Source of the DNA: Pseudaquabacterium terrae
GTDB taxonomy: Bacteria > Pseudomonadota > Gammaproteobacteria > Burkholderiales > Burkholderiaceae_C
Length of the DNA stretch: 64,000 bases
Assembly: GCF_013266755.1 (NCBI RefSeq)
Contig: NZ_JABRWJ010000012.1
Coordinates: 62,001 to 126,000 of the forward strand
Reading direction: 5' to 3'
The notes under the pieces are model-generated. The model was not told the origin of the DNA and did no database searches. It saw only the letters and a list, made by a program, of their open reading frames with translations. Shown here piece after piece: positions 43,175 through 54,436 of the stretch. Within the stretch, counting starts at the first letter, position 1. Every line of letters starts with the position of its first letter. Position numbers and translations under genes: made by a program.

Positions 43175-44244
43175 GGCCGCTTCACCAGGCTTTCCAGCTC
43201 GTCGGCGACGCGGGCCGCCGCCTGCGGCCTGGCGAGCGCGCGGGCAGCCGTCGCCATGCGCTGCAATTGCGCGCGGTCCAGCGCCTGCAGCCGATCGGCC
43301 AGCGATTGCGCGCTCAATTCGGTCTGCGGCAGGTGCAGCGCGGCGCCATGCCGCGCCATGTGCTCGGCGTTGTCGCGCTGGTGAGAGGTCGTGCGGATGA
43401 CCAGCGGCACGAGGATGCTGGCGACGCCGCCGGCGCACAGCTCGCTGACCGTCACCGCGCCGGCGCGGCAGACGATCAGGTCGCATTCGGCCAGGCGCTG
43501 CGCCATGTCGTCGATGAAAGGCAGCACCTCGGCCGCGATGCCGGCATCGGCATAAGCGGCCTTCACGGCATCGAGCTGCGCGGTGCCGGTCTGGTGCGTG
43601 ATGCGCGGGCGCGCGGCGGCCGGCATCAGCGCGATGGCTGCCGGCACGGTCTGGTTCAGCACCTGCGCACCCAGGCTGCCGCCGACCACCAGCAGCTTCA
43701 GCGGCCCGCTGCGGCCGGCATAACGCTCGACGGGCGCGGCCAGCGCCTCGATCTCGGCACGCACCGGATTGCCGGTGACGACGCCCCGCTTGACGGCCGA
43801 CGCCGGCCCGTCGAAGCCGAAGGCAACGCGGTCGGCCACCGGCAGCAGCGCCTTGTTCGACAGCAGCAGCGCCGCGTCGGCATTGACCAGCATCAGCGGC
43901 TTGTTCAGCAGCGAGGCCATCATGCCGCCGGGGAAGCAGACATAACCGCCCATGCCGAGCACTGCATCCGCGCTGCGGCGGCGCAGGATACCGATGCAGT
44001 CCCAGAACGCCTTCAGCAGCCTCAACCCCCCGGTCATCGTGTGCAGCAGGCCCTTGCCGCGCAGGCCCGAGAAGCCGATCGCATCGAGCGGGATCTGCGT
44101 CGGCGGCACCAGCTTGTTCTCCATGCCGGTGCGCGTGCCGAGCCAGCTGACAGTCCAACCACGGCGCTGCAGTTCGCGCGCCACCGCCAGGCCGGGAATG
44201 ATGTGACCGCCGGTGCCGGCGGCCATGATCACGAGGTGCGGCAT
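43171..44244 (-). CDS. murG: Lipid II synthase MurG (UDP-GlcNAc transferase)
   Basis: 357-residue GT-B glycosyltransferase converting lipid I to lipid II at the inner membrane. [15 protein letters not shown] (G loop 1), [13 protein letters not shown] (G loop 2), [14 protein letters not shown] (G loop 3) and the donor-site [12 protein letters not shown] are present. The HEQN motif of the E. coli enzyme is replaced by VNAD in [19 protein letters not shown]; the rest of that helix is recognisable. The ATG at 44244 overlaps the ftsW stop as TGATG; a GTG at 44247 is an alternative start. Confidence 0.96.
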
Positions 44245-45512
44245 CACGTTCGCCCCCCGCGCATGAGTTGCCTGTTTTCCACGTCAACGCGAACGACGAT
44301 CGCCAGCGCAATCATGTTCATCAGGATCGCCGACCCGCCATAACTGAGCAGCGGCAAGGTCAGCCCCTTCGTCGGCAAGGCCCCGAGGTTGACGCCCAGG
44401 TTGATCAGCGTCTGCCCGCCGATCCAGATGCCGATGCCTTGCACCATCAGGCCGGCGAACACGCGGTCGAGCATCACCGCCTGGCGGCCGATCACGAAGA
44501 TGCGGCGCGTCAGCCAGAAGAAGGCGACGATCACCAGCGCGACGCCGATGAAGCCGAGCTCTTCGCCGATCACCGCCATCAGGAAATCGGTGTGCGCCTC
44601 GGGCAAATAGTGCAGTTTCTCGACGCTGCCGCCCAGGCCCTGCCCGGTCCATTCGCCGCGGCCGAAGGCGATCAGCGAATGCGTCAATTGATAGCCCTTG
44701 CCCTGCGAATACACCGGGTCCCAGGGATTGAGGAAGGCGAAGATGCGCTCGCGCCGCCACGGGCTGGACGCGATCATCAGGCCGAAGGCGCCCAGCAGCA
44801 CCGCGACGCTCAGGAAGAACATGCGGCCGTTGACGCCGCCCAGGAACAGGATGCCGAGCGCGACCGCCGCGATGACGATGAAGGCGCCCATGTCGGGCTC
44901 GGCCAGCAGCAGCAGGCCGATCACCGCCAGCGACACGGCCATCGGCCACATCGCCTGGAAGAAGCGCTCCTTGACCTCCATCTTGCGCACCATGTAGCTA
45001 GCGGCGTACATCGCCATCGCCAGCTTGGCGAACTCGCTCGGCTGGAAGTTCATGACGCCCAGCGGCAGCCAGCGGCGCGCGCCGTTGACGCCCTTTCCGA
45101 CCTGCGGCAGCAGCACGATCGCCAGCAGCAGCAGCGCGGCAACGAAGAGCCACGGTGCGCACTTCTCCCAGACGTTGACCGGCACCTGCACTGCCGCGAG
45201 TGCAGCGATCATCGAGATGCCGATGAACATCGCATGGCGCGACAGGAAGTGCGTTGCCGAATAGCGCGCGAACTTCGGGTTGTCCGGCAGCGCGACGCTG
45301 GCCGAATAGACCATCACCAGGCCGAGTGCGAGCAGGCCGATCACCAGCCAGACCAGCGTCTGGTCGAATCCGGCGATGCGGGTCGGCTGGCCGCCGATCG
45401 CGCCGGTCCAGTCGCGGATCGGCACGTTGCCTTCGGGCTCGCCGCCACGCCAGGCGGCGAAACGCTGGCGCCATGCATCCGGGCTGAAGACCTGGGCGAA
45501 CACCGCGCTCAC
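44244..45512 (-). CDS. ftsW: Septal peptidoglycan polymerase FtsW
   Basis: 422-residue SEDS-family glycosyltransferase that polymerises lipid II at the septum with FtsI. Ten membrane helices are expected. SEDS landmarks: [61 protein letters not shown] and [18 protein letters not shown]. The catalytic Asp lies in the periplasmic loop region LAEPDMG. An N-terminal cytoplasmic extension of about 45 residues precedes the first helix. The ATG overlaps the murD stop. Confidence 0.97.
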   Translation of the reverse strand: MSAVFAQVFSPDAWRQRFAAWRGGEPEGNVPIRDWTGAIGGQPTRIAGFDQTLVWLVIGLLALGLVMVYSASVALPDNPKFARYSATHFLSRHAMFIGISMIAALAAVQVPVNVWEKCAPWLFVAALLLLAIVLLPQVGKGVNGARRWLPLGVMNFQPSEFAKLAMAMYAASYMVRKMEVKERFFQAMWPMAVSLAVIGLLLLAEPDMGAFIVIAAVALGILFLGGVNGRMFFLSVAVLLGAFGLMIASSPWRRERIFAFLNPWDPVYSQGKGYQLTHSLIAFGRGEWTGQGLGGSVEKLHYLPEAHTDFLMAVIGEELGFIGVALVIVAFFWLTRRIFVIGRQAVMLDRVFAGLMVQGIGIWIGGQTLINLGVNLGALPTKGLTLPLLSYGGSAILMNMIALAIVVRVDVENRQLMRGGRT

Positions 45513-47236
45513 AGGGCCTCCCCCAGCTCATGCGCGCGCGCCTGCACCGCCTGAACGAACACCTCGGAGCGGTGCGCGTAGTTGCGGAACATGTCCAGGC
45601 TCGCGCAGGCGGGGCTCAGCAGCACCGCGTCACCGGCTAACGCCTGGGCGAAGCACCACTCGACCGCGCCTTCGAGCGTCTGATGGCGCTGCATCGGCAC
45701 GCCGCCGGCGGCGAGCGCCGCTTCGATGACGCCCGCATCGCGGCCGATCAGCGCCACCGCCCGCGCATGACGCACGATCGGAGCGGCCAGCGGCGCGAAG
45801 TCCTGGCCCTTGCCGTCGCCGCCGAGGATCACGACCAGCTTGCCCGGCGCCTTGTCGGCCCCCAGGCCATCGAGCGCGGCGACGGTCGCGCCGACATTCG
45901 TGCCCTTGCTGTCGTCGAAGGCCTCGATGCCGCCGACCGTGGCGATGAACTCGACGCGGTGCGGCTCGCCGGTGTATTCGCGCAGGCCATGCAGCATCGG
46001 CGCCAGCGGGCAGCCGATCGCCGTCGCCAGCGCCAGCGCGGCCAGCGCGTTCGCGGCGTTGTGGCGGCCGCGCACGCGCAGCGCATCGGCCGGCATCAGG
46101 CGCTGCAGATGGATCTCTTCGGCCTCGTCCTTGCGGCGCTTGATGGTTTCGTCGGCCTCGAGCGCGCGCACCAGCCAGGCCATGCCGTTCTCGATCACCA
46201 GGCCGAAGTCTCCCGGGCGCTGCGGCGCGTCGAGCCCGAAGCGCAGTACCTTGCGATGCTGGGGCTTCGCTGCGCGACCGCGTGCGCCCTTGATCACCAA
46301 CGGCGGCGGGATCATCGCCTCGACGGCGACGTCGTCGCGGTTGATGACCATCACCGTCTTGCTGTCCGGTGCCGGGCCGAAGATGCGCGCCTTGGCCGCG
46401 CCATAGGCGGCCATCGAACCATGCCAGTCGAGGTGGTCCTGCGTGAGGTTCAGCACCGCGGCGGCGCTGGGCTCGAACCCCTGCACGCCATCGAGCTGGA
46501 AGCTCGACAGCTCCAGCACCCAGACGTCCGGCAGGTGTTCGAAGACAGGTGCCGACGGCGGCGGCGGCGCGAGCTGCAGCGGCGCGTCGTCGTCGGCGAG
46601 CGGGATGGGTTCGCTGGGCACGTCGCCGTCGACAGGCTCTTCGGCTGCAAGCGCGTCCTCTGCGGCGATTGACGGCTCGGGCTCGACCACCAGCGCAACG
46701 GGCTCGTCGGTTGCGGGCAACGGCTCCTGGTCCAGCGCCCCGGCCAGCGTATCGAGCATCGTCGGCCCGATGTTGCCGGCCATGCCGACCCGCTTGCCGG
46801 CGCGCTCGACCAGCAGCGCGGTCATCGCCGTCGTCGTCGTCTTGCCATTGGTGCCGGTGATCGCCAGCACCTTCGGTGCATAGCCGCGTTCTTCCTTCAG
46901 GTCGGCGAGCGCGTGGGCGAACAAGTCCAGCTCGCCGGCGATGCGCACACCGGTCGCGCGCGCCGCAGCGAGCAGTGGCGCGATGCGTGCATCGCCCGGC
47001 GCGAGGCCGGGGCTCTTCAAGACCAGGTGCACGTCGCGCAACTGCTCCGGCGGCAATTCACCACTGAAGAAACGCACTGCCGGCAATTGCGATTGCAATG
47101 CCGCCAATTGCGGCGGCGCTTCGCGCGAATCCCACACCGCCACGTCCGCGCCGCAGCGCGCGCACCAGCGCGCCATCGCCAGCCCCGATTCACCGAGGCC
47201 CAGCACGAGGACGGAGCGGCCTTTGAGGAACTTCAT
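45509..47236 (-). CDS. murD: UDP-N-acetylmuramoyl-L-alanine--D-glutamate ligase MurD, with insertion
   Basis: 575-residue Mur ligase adding D-Glu, against 438 in E. coli. N-terminal [19 protein letters not shown] loop GTNGKTT (128-134), VLELSSFQL (about 240-248), DDSKGTN and [15 protein letters not shown] are all intact, so it should be functional. The extra length is mainly an acidic, Pro-rich insertion at about residues 165-233, with [20 protein letters not shown] and a PPPP stretch, lying between GNIGPTML and the LELSSFQL strand. A second longer loop with [10 protein letters not shown] lies near 375. The insertion looks disordered. Overlaps mraY and ftsW by four bases each. Confidence 0.96.
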   Translation of the reverse strand: MKFLKGRSVLVLGLGESGLAMARWCARCGADVAVWDSREAPPQLAALQSQLPAVRFFSGELPPEQLRDVHLVLKSPGLAPGDARIAPLLAAARATGVRIAGELDLFAHALADLKEERGYAPKVLAITGTNGKTTTTAMTALLVERAGKRVGMAGNIGPTMLDTLAGALDQEPLPATDEPVALVVEPEPSIAAEDALAAEEPVDGDVPSEPIPLADDDAPLQLAPPPPSAPVFEHLPDVWVLELSSFQLDGVQGFEPSAAAVLNLTQDHLDWHGSMAAYGAAKARIFGPAPDSKTVMVINRDDVAVEAMIPPPLVIKGARGRAAKPQHRKVLRFGLDAPQRPGDFGLVIENGMAWLVRALEADETIKRRKDEAEEIHLQRLMPADALRVRGRHNAANALAALALATAIGCPLAPMLHGLREYTGEPHRVEFIATVGGIEAFDDSKGTNVGATVAALDGLGADKAPGKLVVILGGDGKGQDFAPLAAPIVRHARAVALIGRDAGVIEAALAAGGVPMQRHQTLEGAVEWCFAQALAGDAVLLSPACASLDMFRNYAHRSEVFVQAVQARAHELGEAL

Positions 47237-48411
47237 CGCAGCTTCAGGCTCGCCAGGCCGACCAGGCACAGCAGCATCGTGATGATCCAGAAGCGGATCA
47301 CGACCTGCGTTTCGGTCCAGCCGGATTTCTCGAAGTGGTGGTGCAGCGGCGCCATCTTGAAGATGCGCCGGCCCTCGCCGGTCTTCTTCTTCGTGTACTT
47401 GAACCAGGCCACCTGCAGCATCACCGACAGCACCTCGGCGACGAACACGCCGCCCATGATGCCGAGCACGATTTCCTGGCGCGTGATCACCGCGATCGTG
47501 CCGAGCGCGCCGCCCAATGACAGCGCGCCGACGTCGCCCATGAAGACATGCGCCGGATGTGCGTTGAACCACAGGAACGCCAGGCCGGCACCGGCCAAGG
47601 CGCCGCAGAAGATCAGCAATTCGCCGGCGCCCGGGATGTACGGGAACAGCAGGTATTTCGAATACACCGAGCTGCCGACGATGTAGGCGAAGATGCCCAG
47701 CGCCGAGCCGACCAGCACCACCGGCATGATCGCCAGGCCGTCGAGCCCGTCGGTGAAATTGACGGCATTGCTCGCGCCGACGATCACGAAGTAGGTCGAC
47801 ACGATGAAGCCGAAGACACCGAGCGGATAACTCACCGTCTTGAAGAACGGCAGCATCAGGTCGGCCTTCGGCGGCAGGTCGTTCGAGAAGCCGCTCTGCA
47901 CCCAGCGGATGAAGAGCTCCAGCACGCGCAGGTTCGTCGTCTCGGACACGCTGAACGCGAGGTACAGCGCCGCCACCAGGCCGATCACCGACTGCCAGAA
48001 GAACTTTTCCTTCGAGCTCATGCCCTCGGGGTTCTTGTGCACGACCTTGCGCCAGTCGTCGACCCAGCCGATTGCGCCGAAACCAAAGGTCACCAGCATC
48101 ACGACCCAGACGAAGCGGTTGCTCCAGTCGAACCACAGCAGCGTGGCGGTGCCGATGCCGATCAGGATCAGGACGCCGCCCATCGTCGGCGTGCCGTGTT
48201 TCTTCAGGTGCGATTCGACGCCATAGGCGCGCACCGGCTGGCCGATCTTCAATTGGGTCAGCTTGCGGATGACCCACGGGCCGAAGGTCAGGCCGATGGT
48301 CATCGCCGTCATCGCCGACATCACCGCGCGGAAGGTCAGGTACTGGAAGACGCGCAGGAAACCCCACTCGGGATAGAGGCCGAGCAACCATTGCGACAGG
48401 CTAAGCAGCAT
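47233..48411 (-). CDS. mraY: Phospho-N-acetylmuramoyl-pentapeptide transferase MraY
   Basis: 392-residue polytopic enzyme making lipid I from UDP-MurNAc-pentapeptide and undecaprenyl phosphate. Ten membrane helices. Signature stretches: [28 protein letters not shown] (Asp-Asp active site), [34 protein letters not shown] and [10 protein letters not shown] (His-rich loop). The length is slightly over the E. coli 360 because of a loop near 150-190. It overlaps murF by 11 bases and murD by 4. Confidence 0.98.
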   Translation of the reverse strand: MLLSLSQWLLGLYPEWGFLRVFQYLTFRAVMSAMTAMTIGLTFGPWVIRKLTQLKIGQPVRAYGVESHLKKHGTPTMGGVLILIGIGTATLLWFDWSNRFVWVVMLVTFGFGAIGWVDDWRKVVHKNPEGMSSKEKFFWQSVIGLVAALYLAFSVSETTNLRVLELFIRWVQSGFSNDLPPKADLMLPFFKTVSYPLGVFGFIVSTYFVIVGASNAVNFTDGLDGLAIMPVVLVGSALGIFAYIVGSSVYSKYLLFPYIPGAGELLIFCGALAGAGLAFLWFNAHPAHVFMGDVGALSLGGALGTIAVITRQEIVLGIMGGVFVAEVLSVMLQVAWFKYTKKKTGEGRRIFKMAPLHHHFEKSGWTETQVVIRFWIITMLLCLVGLASLKLR

Positions 48412-49798
48412 GCGAGCCTCCCGTCGGGTTCGTGCCTTGCAAGGCCTTGACGACGCGTTCCATTGCCATGAAGCGCGAGCCTTTGACCAGCACCGACCGG
48501 CATTCGGGCGCCAGCGGCAGCGCGGCGATCAGCGCCTCGGTGTTCGGCAGGTGGCGCGCGCCGGCACCATAGGCCGCCGCCGCATGCGCCATCAATGCAC
48601 CGGCGCACCAGAAATTCGCGATGCCGCGTTCGCGCGCAAATCCGCCGACCTCGGCGTGGAATGCCGGGCCCTGGTCGCCGACCTCGCCCATGTCGCCGAG
48701 CAGCAGCCAGTGCGGCGCCGGCAACGACGCCAGCAGGGCAATGGCCGCGCGCACCGAATCGGGATTCGCGTTGTAGCTGTCGTTGACCAGCGTGACGCTC
48801 TGGCCGCCGAGCTGAATGCGGCCGACCTGCGAACGCCCCGACACCGGCCGGAAGGCTTCGAGCCCGCGCATCACCGCTTCCAGCGGCGCACCGGCGGCCA
48901 GCGCCGCGGCGGTGGCGGCGAGCGCGTTACGCACGTTGTGCTCGCCGGCGGCGTAGAGCAGGAACTCGGTGCGGCCCGCGGGTGTCGCGATCCGCAGCAC
49001 CCAGTGGTCGTCGACCCAGATCGCTTCGTCGACCACATCGGCCTGGCCGTGCAGCGCGAAGGTCAGGTGCCCGCGCGCGCCGGCCAGGTCGTGCCACACG
49101 GGGGCCTGCGCATCGTCGGCCGGGTAGACGGCGACGCCATGCGCCGGCAGCGCCTCGATCGCCGCGCCGTTCTCGCGCGCCACCGCTTCGACCGAGCTCA
49201 TGAATTCCTGGTGCTCGCGCTGCGCGTTGGTGACGATGGCCACCGTCGGCTGCGCGAAACGCGCCAGCTGCGCGATCTCGCCCGGGTGGTTCATGCCGAG
49301 CTCGACCACCGCGACCTGGTGCTCCGGCCGCAAGCGCAGCAGCGTCAGCGGCACGCCGATGTGGTTGTTCAGGTTGCCGGCGGTGATCAGCGCTGCGTCG
49401 CGATGCCAGCGGCGCAGGATCGAGCCGATCATCTGCGTCACCGTCGTCTTGCCGTTGCTGCCGGCGACGACGATCAGCGGCAGCGTGAAGCGGGCGCGCC
49501 AGGCGGTGGCCAGCTGCTGCAATGCAGCCAGCGCGTCAGTGACCAACAGCCCGGCGAGGCCGGCCTCGTTCAGTCCGCGCTCGGCCAGCACGGCCGCCGC
49601 GCCGGCGGCTTTCGCCTGCGGCAGGAAGTCATGCGCATCGAAGCGCTCGCCACGCAGCGCGACGAACAGGTCGCCGGGCTGCAGCGTGCGCGTATCGGTG
49701 TGCACGCGCGCGATCGGCGTCGCCGGGTCGCCGACCAGCGTCGAGCCGGGCAACAGCGCGTGCGCGTCGCCGAGGGTCATCAGCATGTCCGCGCTCAC
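48401..49798 (-). CDS. murF: UDP-N-acetylmuramoyl-tripeptide--D-alanyl-D-alanine ligase MurF
   Basis: 465-residue Mur ligase attaching D-Ala-D-Ala. [24 protein letters not shown] (substrate domain), GSNGKTT at 113-119 (ATP loop), [30 protein letters not shown] and [16 protein letters not shown] are intact. The likely start is GTG 49798, overlapping the murE stop as GTGA; ATG 49786 (MLMTLGDAH) is the alternative and would leave the fold intact. Confidence 0.96.
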   Translation of the reverse strand: MSADMLMTLGDAHALLPGSTLVGDPATPIARVHTDTRTLQPGDLFVALRGERFDAHDFLPQAKAAGAAAVLAERGLNEAGLAGLLVTDALAALQQLATAWRARFTLPLIVVAGSNGKTTVTQMIGSILRRWHRDAALITAGNLNNHIGVPLTLLRLRPEHQVAVVELGMNHPGEIAQLARFAQPTVAIVTNAQREHQEFMSSVEAVARENGAAIEALPAHGVAVYPADDAQAPVWHDLAGARGHLTFALHGQADVVDEAIWVDDHWVLRIATPAGRTEFLLYAAGEHNVRNALAATAAALAAGAPLEAVMRGLEAFRPVSGRSQVGRIQLGGQSVTLVNDSYNANPDSVRAAIALLASLPAPHWLLLGDMGEVGDQGPAFHAEVGGFARERGIANFWCAGALMAHAAAAYGAGARHLPNTEALIAALPLAPECRSVLVKGSRFMAMERVVKALQGTNPTGGSHAA

Positions 49799-51360
49799 GA
49801 ACCGCTCCTCGCGAGCAGCGCCGCCGCGGCGACCTCGACATCGGAGAACGCATGCTTGATGCCGGCTATCTCCTGGTAGTCCTCGTGGCCCTTGCCGGCA
49901 ATCAGCACGACATCACGCGCATCGGCCTCCGCGACCGCATGGTCGATGGCAGCGCGGCGGTCCTCGATGACCTCGATGCCGGTCTGATCGGCAATGCCGG
50001 CAACGATCTGCGCCAGGATCTGCGCCGGGTCTTCATGGCGCGGGTTGTCGCTGGTGACGATGACGCGGTCCGCCAGGCGCCGCGCGATGCCGCCCATCAA
50101 CGGGCGCTTGGTCGCATCGCGGTTGCCGCCGCAGCCGAACGCGCACCACAGCCGGCCGCCGCGCGCCTCGGCCAGCGGGCGCAGCGCAGCGATCGCCTTT
50201 TCCAGTGCATCGGGCGTGTGGGCATAGTCGACGACCAGCTCCGGCACGCCGGCGGCAGCGAGCGCGACACGCTGCATGCGGCCGGGCACCGGCGTCAACG
50301 CCGGCACGATGCGCACCGCGTCTTGCAGCGTGATGCCGCGCGAGCGCAGCGCGCCGATCACGCCGAGCAGGTTGTGGGCGTTGTAGTCGCCGATCAGCGT
50401 GCTGCGCACCGGCACGCTGGTGCCCGCTTCGGTCAGTTCGAAGGCCAGGCCGCCGTCGACATAACGCACGTTCTGTGCGGCCAGGCGCGCCGGGCCGGTG
50501 GTCGACAGCGTCCACAGATCGAGCGTGCCGCCTTGCAATTCGGCGGCCAGCGCCGCTCCCTGGGCGTCGTCGATGTTGACCACCGCGGCTTCGAGCTCGG
50601 CCCACGCGAACAGCGCGCGCTTGGTCGCCCAGTAGGCCGCCATGTCACCGTGGTAGTCGAGGTGGTCGCGCGTGAAGTTGGTGAACTGCGCGACGCGGAT
50701 GCGCGTGCCGGCGAGGCGGTGCTCGGCGATGCCGATCGACGAGGCCTCGATCGCGCAGGCGGCGTAAGCCTCGTCGGCCATGCGCCGGAACGCAGCCTGC
50801 AGCATCACCGGGTCGGGCGTCGTCAGCCCGGTGAACTGCACGCTGCCGACCGAGCCGGCCGCCGGCATCGCGCCGCCGAGCACGCCGCCGGCCGGCAGCG
50901 GCGGCTGGCCGATGCCCAGCGTGCCGACCACGCCGCAGCGCTGGCCCAGCAGCGACAGCGCCTGCGCGGTCCACCAGGCGGTGGAGCTCTTGCCGTTGGT
51001 GCCGGTGACGGCAACCACCTGCAGCGCTTCGGTCGGCCGGCCGAAATACGCGGCGGCGATCGGCCCGGTCGCGGCCTTCAGCTTGGGCAGCGTGCCGATG
51101 CGGGCATTGCCGTGGATGAAGCCTTCGTGGCCATCGGTGTCGAAGCCGAAGGCCGCGATGCCCTCGTCCTCGACCAGGCAGGTCGCGGCACCAGCGTCGA
51201 GCGCCGCGCGCACGAACTTGCGGCCGTCGGTGGCATAACCGGGCCAGGCGATGAAGGCATCACCCGGCCGCACCTGGCGGCTGTCGGTGCGCAAGGTGCC
51301 GGTGACCCATTCCGAGAGCCAGCGGGCGGCGGCTTCGGGGGACTTCAAGCGGGTCAACAT
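49795..51360 (-). CDS. murE: UDP-N-acetylmuramoyl-tripeptide synthetase MurE (meso-DAP type)
   Basis: 521-residue Mur ligase. DSRQVRPGDAFIAWPGYATDGRKF forms the UDP-binding domain; GTNGKSS at 120-126 is the ATP loop. The meso-diaminopimelate specificity motif DNPR is at 438-441, so the cell wall is expected to contain mDAP as in other Gram-negatives. EASSIGIAEHRLAGT and DYAHTPDALEKAI are typical. Starts with ATG at 51360 directly next to a repeat copy. The stop overlaps murF. Confidence 0.97.
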   Translation of the reverse strand: MLTRLKSPEAAARWLSEWVTGTLRTDSRQVRPGDAFIAWPGYATDGRKFVRAALDAGAATCLVEDEGIAAFGFDTDGHEGFIHGNARIGTLPKLKAATGPIAAAYFGRPTEALQVVAVTGTNGKSSTAWWTAQALSLLGQRCGVVGTLGIGQPPLPAGGVLGGAMPAAGSVGSVQFTGLTTPDPVMLQAAFRRMADEAYAACAIEASSIGIAEHRLAGTRIRVAQFTNFTRDHLDYHGDMAAYWATKRALFAWAELEAAVVNIDDAQGAALAAELQGGTLDLWTLSTTGPARLAAQNVRYVDGGLAFELTEAGTSVPVRSTLIGDYNAHNLLGVIGALRSRGITLQDAVRIVPALTPVPGRMQRVALAAAGVPELVVDYAHTPDALEKAIAALRPLAEARGGRLWCAFGCGGNRDATKRPLMGGIARRLADRVIVTSDNPRHEDPAQILAQIVAGIADQTGIEVIEDRRAAIDHAVAEADARDVVLIAGKGHEDYQEIAGIKHAFSDVEVAAAALLARSGS

Positions 51361-51430
51361 GGCGCCCGCCCGGCCGCCCGAAGGGCGCCGCGCCCCTTGG
51401 GGGCCGCGAATGAAATGAGCTTGGGGTCCA
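51361..51430. repeat. Dispersed GC-rich repeat inside the dcw cluster (ftsI/murE gap)
   Basis: GCCCGCCCGGCCGCCCGAAG and GGGGGCCGCGAATGAAATGA are nearly the same as in the copy at 10217-10313 and the reverse complement of 2759-2830. It fills almost the whole 82-base gap between ftsI and murE, and abuts the murE start codon. Confidence 0.8.
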
Positions 51431-51442
51431 CGACTGGCTCTT

Positions 51443-53206
51443 TCAGAAACTCTCTTGCACGGCAGGCAGCGCCTTCGCGACCACCTGCGGCTTCACATCC
51501 AGATCCGGCGGCACGCCGAGCATGCGCAGCGTCTGCTGCACCACCTGGCTGAACACCGGCGCGGCGACCGCGCCGCCGTAATAAACGCCGTTGCCCGGCT
51601 CGTCGACCATCACGGCAACGATGATGCGCGGCTTGTCGATCGGCGCCATGCCGACGAACCACGAGCGGTACTTGTTGCTGGCGTAACCGCGGCCTTCCTG
51701 CTTGTGCGCGGTGCCGCTCTTGCCGCCGACCGAATAACCGATGGTCTGCGCCAGCGGGCCGGTGCCGCCGGGGCCGGCGGCGGCTTGCAGCATCTTGCGC
51801 ACGTCACGCGCGGTTTCCTTCGAGATCACGCGCAGGCCGGGACCGTGCTGCTCCTGGCGCAGCATGCTGACCGGAATCACCTCGCCGTCGTTGGCGAACA
51901 CGGTGTAGGCACGCGCCATCTGCAGCAGCGAGGCCGACAGCCCATAGCCATAAGCCATCGTCGCCTGTTCGATCGGGCGCCAGCTCTTGTAGGGGCGCAG
52001 CCGGCCGGTCACCGCGCCGGGGAAATCGATCTGCGGCTTCTGGCCGTAGCCGACGCTCGCGAACAGCTCCCACAGCTCGCGCGGCTGCATCTGCATCGCC
52101 ATGCGCACGGTGCCGATGTTGCTGGACTTCTGGATCGCCTCGGCCACCGTCAACATGCCGTTCGGGTGCGCGTCGCGGATCGGCACGCCGGTGACGACGA
52201 GGCTGCCGGGGGCCGTGTGCAGCGGGGTGTCGGTGCGCACGCGGCCGGTCTCCAGCGCCCAGGCGGCAATGAAGGGCTTCATCGTCGAGCCGGGCTCGAA
52301 GACATCGGTCAGCGCGCGGTTGCGCAGCTGGTCACCCGACAGGCGCTGGCGCACGCCGGGGTCGTAGCTCGGGTAGTTGGCGAGCGCCAGGATCTCGCCG
52401 GTCTGCACGTCGAGCACGACGACGCTGCCGGCCTTGGCCTTGTGCTGGGCGACGGCGTCGCGCACGCGCTGGTAGGCGAAGAACTGCACTTTGGAGTCGA
52501 TCGCCAATTGCACATCGCGACCGTTGGCCGATTCAACGCCCTGGCCGATGTCCTCGACGACTCGGCCCAAGCGATCCTTGACGACTTCGCGCGAACCGCG
52601 GTGCCCTTTCAGATCGGCCTGGAAGGCGAGCTCGATGCCTTCCTGGCCCTGGTCCTCGATGTTCGTGAAGCCGACGACGTGGGCGGCGGATTCACCTTCC
52701 GGATAGCGGCGCCGGTATTCGCGCGTCTCGTACAGGCCCTTGATGCCGAGTGCCTTGATCTGCGCCCACGCATCGACATCGACCTGGCGCTTGATCCACG
52801 CGAAGTTGTTGCTGCCGGAGGCCAGGCGCGCGTCGAACTCCTTGGCATCCATGCCGAGCAGCGGCAGCAGCTTGCGGCGCTGCAGCGTCGTCGCCTCGAA
52901 GTCCTTCGGAATCGCCCAGACGCTCGGCGAAGGCACGCTGGTGGCCAGCAGCAGCCCGTGGCGGTCGAGGATGCGGCCGCGGCTGGCGGGCACGTCCAGC
53001 CGGTGGGCGTAGCGCTTCTCGCCCTGCTTCTGGAAGAACTCGTGGCCGATCAGCTGCACGTAGGCCGCGCGGCCGAGCAGCCCGGCGAAGCTGAAGGCGA
53101 CCAGCGCGACGACGAAGCGGCTGCGCCAGTTCGGCGTCTTCGACGCGAGCAGCGGGCTGGTGGCGTAGTTGACGCCGCGGGTGGTGGAGCGCTGGAAGAG
53201 CTTCAT
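51443..53206 (-). CDS. ftsI: Septal transpeptidase FtsI (PBP3)
   Basis: 587-residue bitopic penicillin-binding protein that crosslinks septal peptidoglycan with FtsW. One membrane helix at about 30-50, then a pedestal domain with RGRILDRHGLLLATS. The transpeptidase motifs are STMK (307-310), SSN (361-363) and KSGT (496-499), all intact. The C-terminus ends ALPAVQESF after a short extension. Overlaps ftsL by four bases; separated from murE by a repeat. Confidence 0.97.
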   Translation of the reverse strand: MKLFQRSTTRGVNYATSPLLASKTPNWRSRFVVALVAFSFAGLLGRAAYVQLIGHEFFQKQGEKRYAHRLDVPASRGRILDRHGLLLATSVPSPSVWAIPKDFEATTLQRRKLLPLLGMDAKEFDARLASGSNNFAWIKRQVDVDAWAQIKALGIKGLYETREYRRRYPEGESAAHVVGFTNIEDQGQEGIELAFQADLKGHRGSREVVKDRLGRVVEDIGQGVESANGRDVQLAIDSKVQFFAYQRVRDAVAQHKAKAGSVVVLDVQTGEILALANYPSYDPGVRQRLSGDQLRNRALTDVFEPGSTMKPFIAAWALETGRVRTDTPLHTAPGSLVVTGVPIRDAHPNGMLTVAEAIQKSSNIGTVRMAMQMQPRELWELFASVGYGQKPQIDFPGAVTGRLRPYKSWRPIEQATMAYGYGLSASLLQMARAYTVFANDGEVIPVSMLRQEQHGPGLRVISKETARDVRKMLQAAAGPGGTGPLAQTIGYSVGGKSGTAHKQEGRGYASNKYRSWFVGMAPIDKPRIIVAVMVDEPGNGVYYGGAVAAPVFSQVVQQTLRMLGVPPDLDVKPQVVAKALPAVQESF

Positions 53207-53487
53207 CGTGGCACTCCGGAAGCCGCGGGATCGATGACGTAAAGGGTGACGGCCGGCGTCACCGTGCGCATCGCGAGCTTCTCGCGTGCGGTGCGTTCGA
53301 CGCGCAGGCTGGTGGCCTGCGCCTGGCGCTCGGCTTCGAGGCGCTTGTATTCACCTTCGAGGCGCAGCGCTTCGGATTCGGCCTTGTGGATCTCGGCGAA
53401 CAGGCGCCGCGCGTCGTAGGCACTGCGAATCAGCAGCAGGCTGCTGGCGATGACGGCGACCAGCAGCAAGAGGTTCAGCCTGTTCAT
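53203..53487 (-). CDS. ftsL: Cell division protein FtsL
   Basis: 94-residue bitopic divisome protein that forms a coiled coil with FtsB. Short cytoplasmic N-terminus MNRLN, one membrane helix (LLLLVAVIASSLLLIRSAYD), then a heptad-like helix RRLFAEIHKAESEALRLEGEY. Position between rsmH (1 base away) and ftsI (ATGA overlap) is the standard one. Start at the ATG complementary to 53485-53487; the longer open frame overlaps rsmH. Confidence 0.93.
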   Translation of the reverse strand: MNRLNLLLLVAVIASSLLLIRSAYDARRLFAEIHKAESEALRLEGEYKRLEAERQAQATSLRVERTAREKLAMRTVTPAVTLYVIDPAASGVPR

Positions 53488-53488
53488 G

Positions 53489-54436
53489 TCAGGCCTCGGT
53501 GCGCTCAGCCGTACGTTCGGCAATACGCAGGATCGCCGAGCGTGACCGCGGATTCGCGGCCACCTCGGCTTCACTCGGCTTGATGCGACCCAATGCCTTC
53601 AGCTTCATCGGCTTCGGCTCGGCAAACGGCGCGCGCCGGTCCACCGTCGCGCGGCTTTCGCGCGCGATGAAGGTCTTGACGATGCGGTCTTCGAGTGAGT
53701 GGAAGCTGATCACGACCAGGCGCCCAGCGGGAGCGAGCAGCGTGAGCGAACCGGTCAGGGCCTGCTCGAGATCCTCGAGCTCAGCGTTGACGAAAATCCG
53801 AAGAGCTTGAAATGTGCGCGTTGCAGGGTCCTGGCCCGGTTCGCGGGTTTTGACCGCACGAGCCACGACTTGGGAAAGTTCGCTCGTGGTTCGAACAGGA
53901 CTCCCGCCCGTCCGGCGAGCAACAAGCGCCTTTGCAATCGATACAGCAAACCGTTCTTCGCCGTAGTCACGGATCACCTCTGCTATCTGCCGTTCATCGG
54001 CCCGGGCCAGAAAGTCCGCGGCGGTCTCGCCGCGGGTCGTGTCCATGCGCATGTCCAGCGGCGCTTCGAAGCGGAAGCTGAAACCCCGCGCGGGGTTGTC
54101 GATCTGCGGCGAGCTGACGCCCAGGTCGAGCAGCACGCCCTGCACTTGCGTGATGCCGCGCTCGGCGAGCGCCTCGGTCATCGCGGTGAAGCTGGCGTGC
54201 ACCGGCGTCACGCGCGGATCGGCGGCGGCCAGCGCATGGGCTTCGGCGATCGCCTCGGGGTCCTTGTCGAAGACGAAGAGCCGCGCTTGCGCGCCCAAGC
54301 GCGCCAGCAGCGCACGCGCGTGCCCGCCGCGGCCGAAGGTGCCGTCGATGTACACACCGTCCGCTCGCGTGGCGATCGCATCGATCGCTTCGGCCAGGAG
54401 GACGGTGGTGTGCTGCCATTGCTTGTCGGCGGACAT
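53489..54436 (-). CDS. rsmH: 16S rRNA m4C1402 methyltransferase RsmH (MraW)
   Basis: 315-residue SAM-dependent enzyme that methylates N4 of C1402 in 16S rRNA. Start [16 protein letters not shown] loop [52 protein letters not shown] and [16 protein letters not shown] are all present. Overlaps mraZ at the stop/start (one base). It is the second gene of the dcw cluster, as in most bacteria. Confidence 0.97.
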   Translation of the reverse strand: MSADKQWQHTTVLLAEAIDAIATRADGVYIDGTFGRGGHARALLARLGAQARLFVFDKDPEAIAEAHALAAADPRVTPVHASFTAMTEALAERGITQVQGVLLDLGVSSPQIDNPARGFSFRFEAPLDMRMDTTRGETAADFLARADERQIAEVIRDYGEERFAVSIAKALVARRTGGSPVRTTSELSQVVARAVKTREPGQDPATRTFQALRIFVNAELEDLEQALTGSLTLLAPAGRLVVISFHSLEDRIVKTFIARESRATVDRRAPFAEPKPMKLKALGRIKPSEAEVAANPRSRSAILRIAERTAERTEA

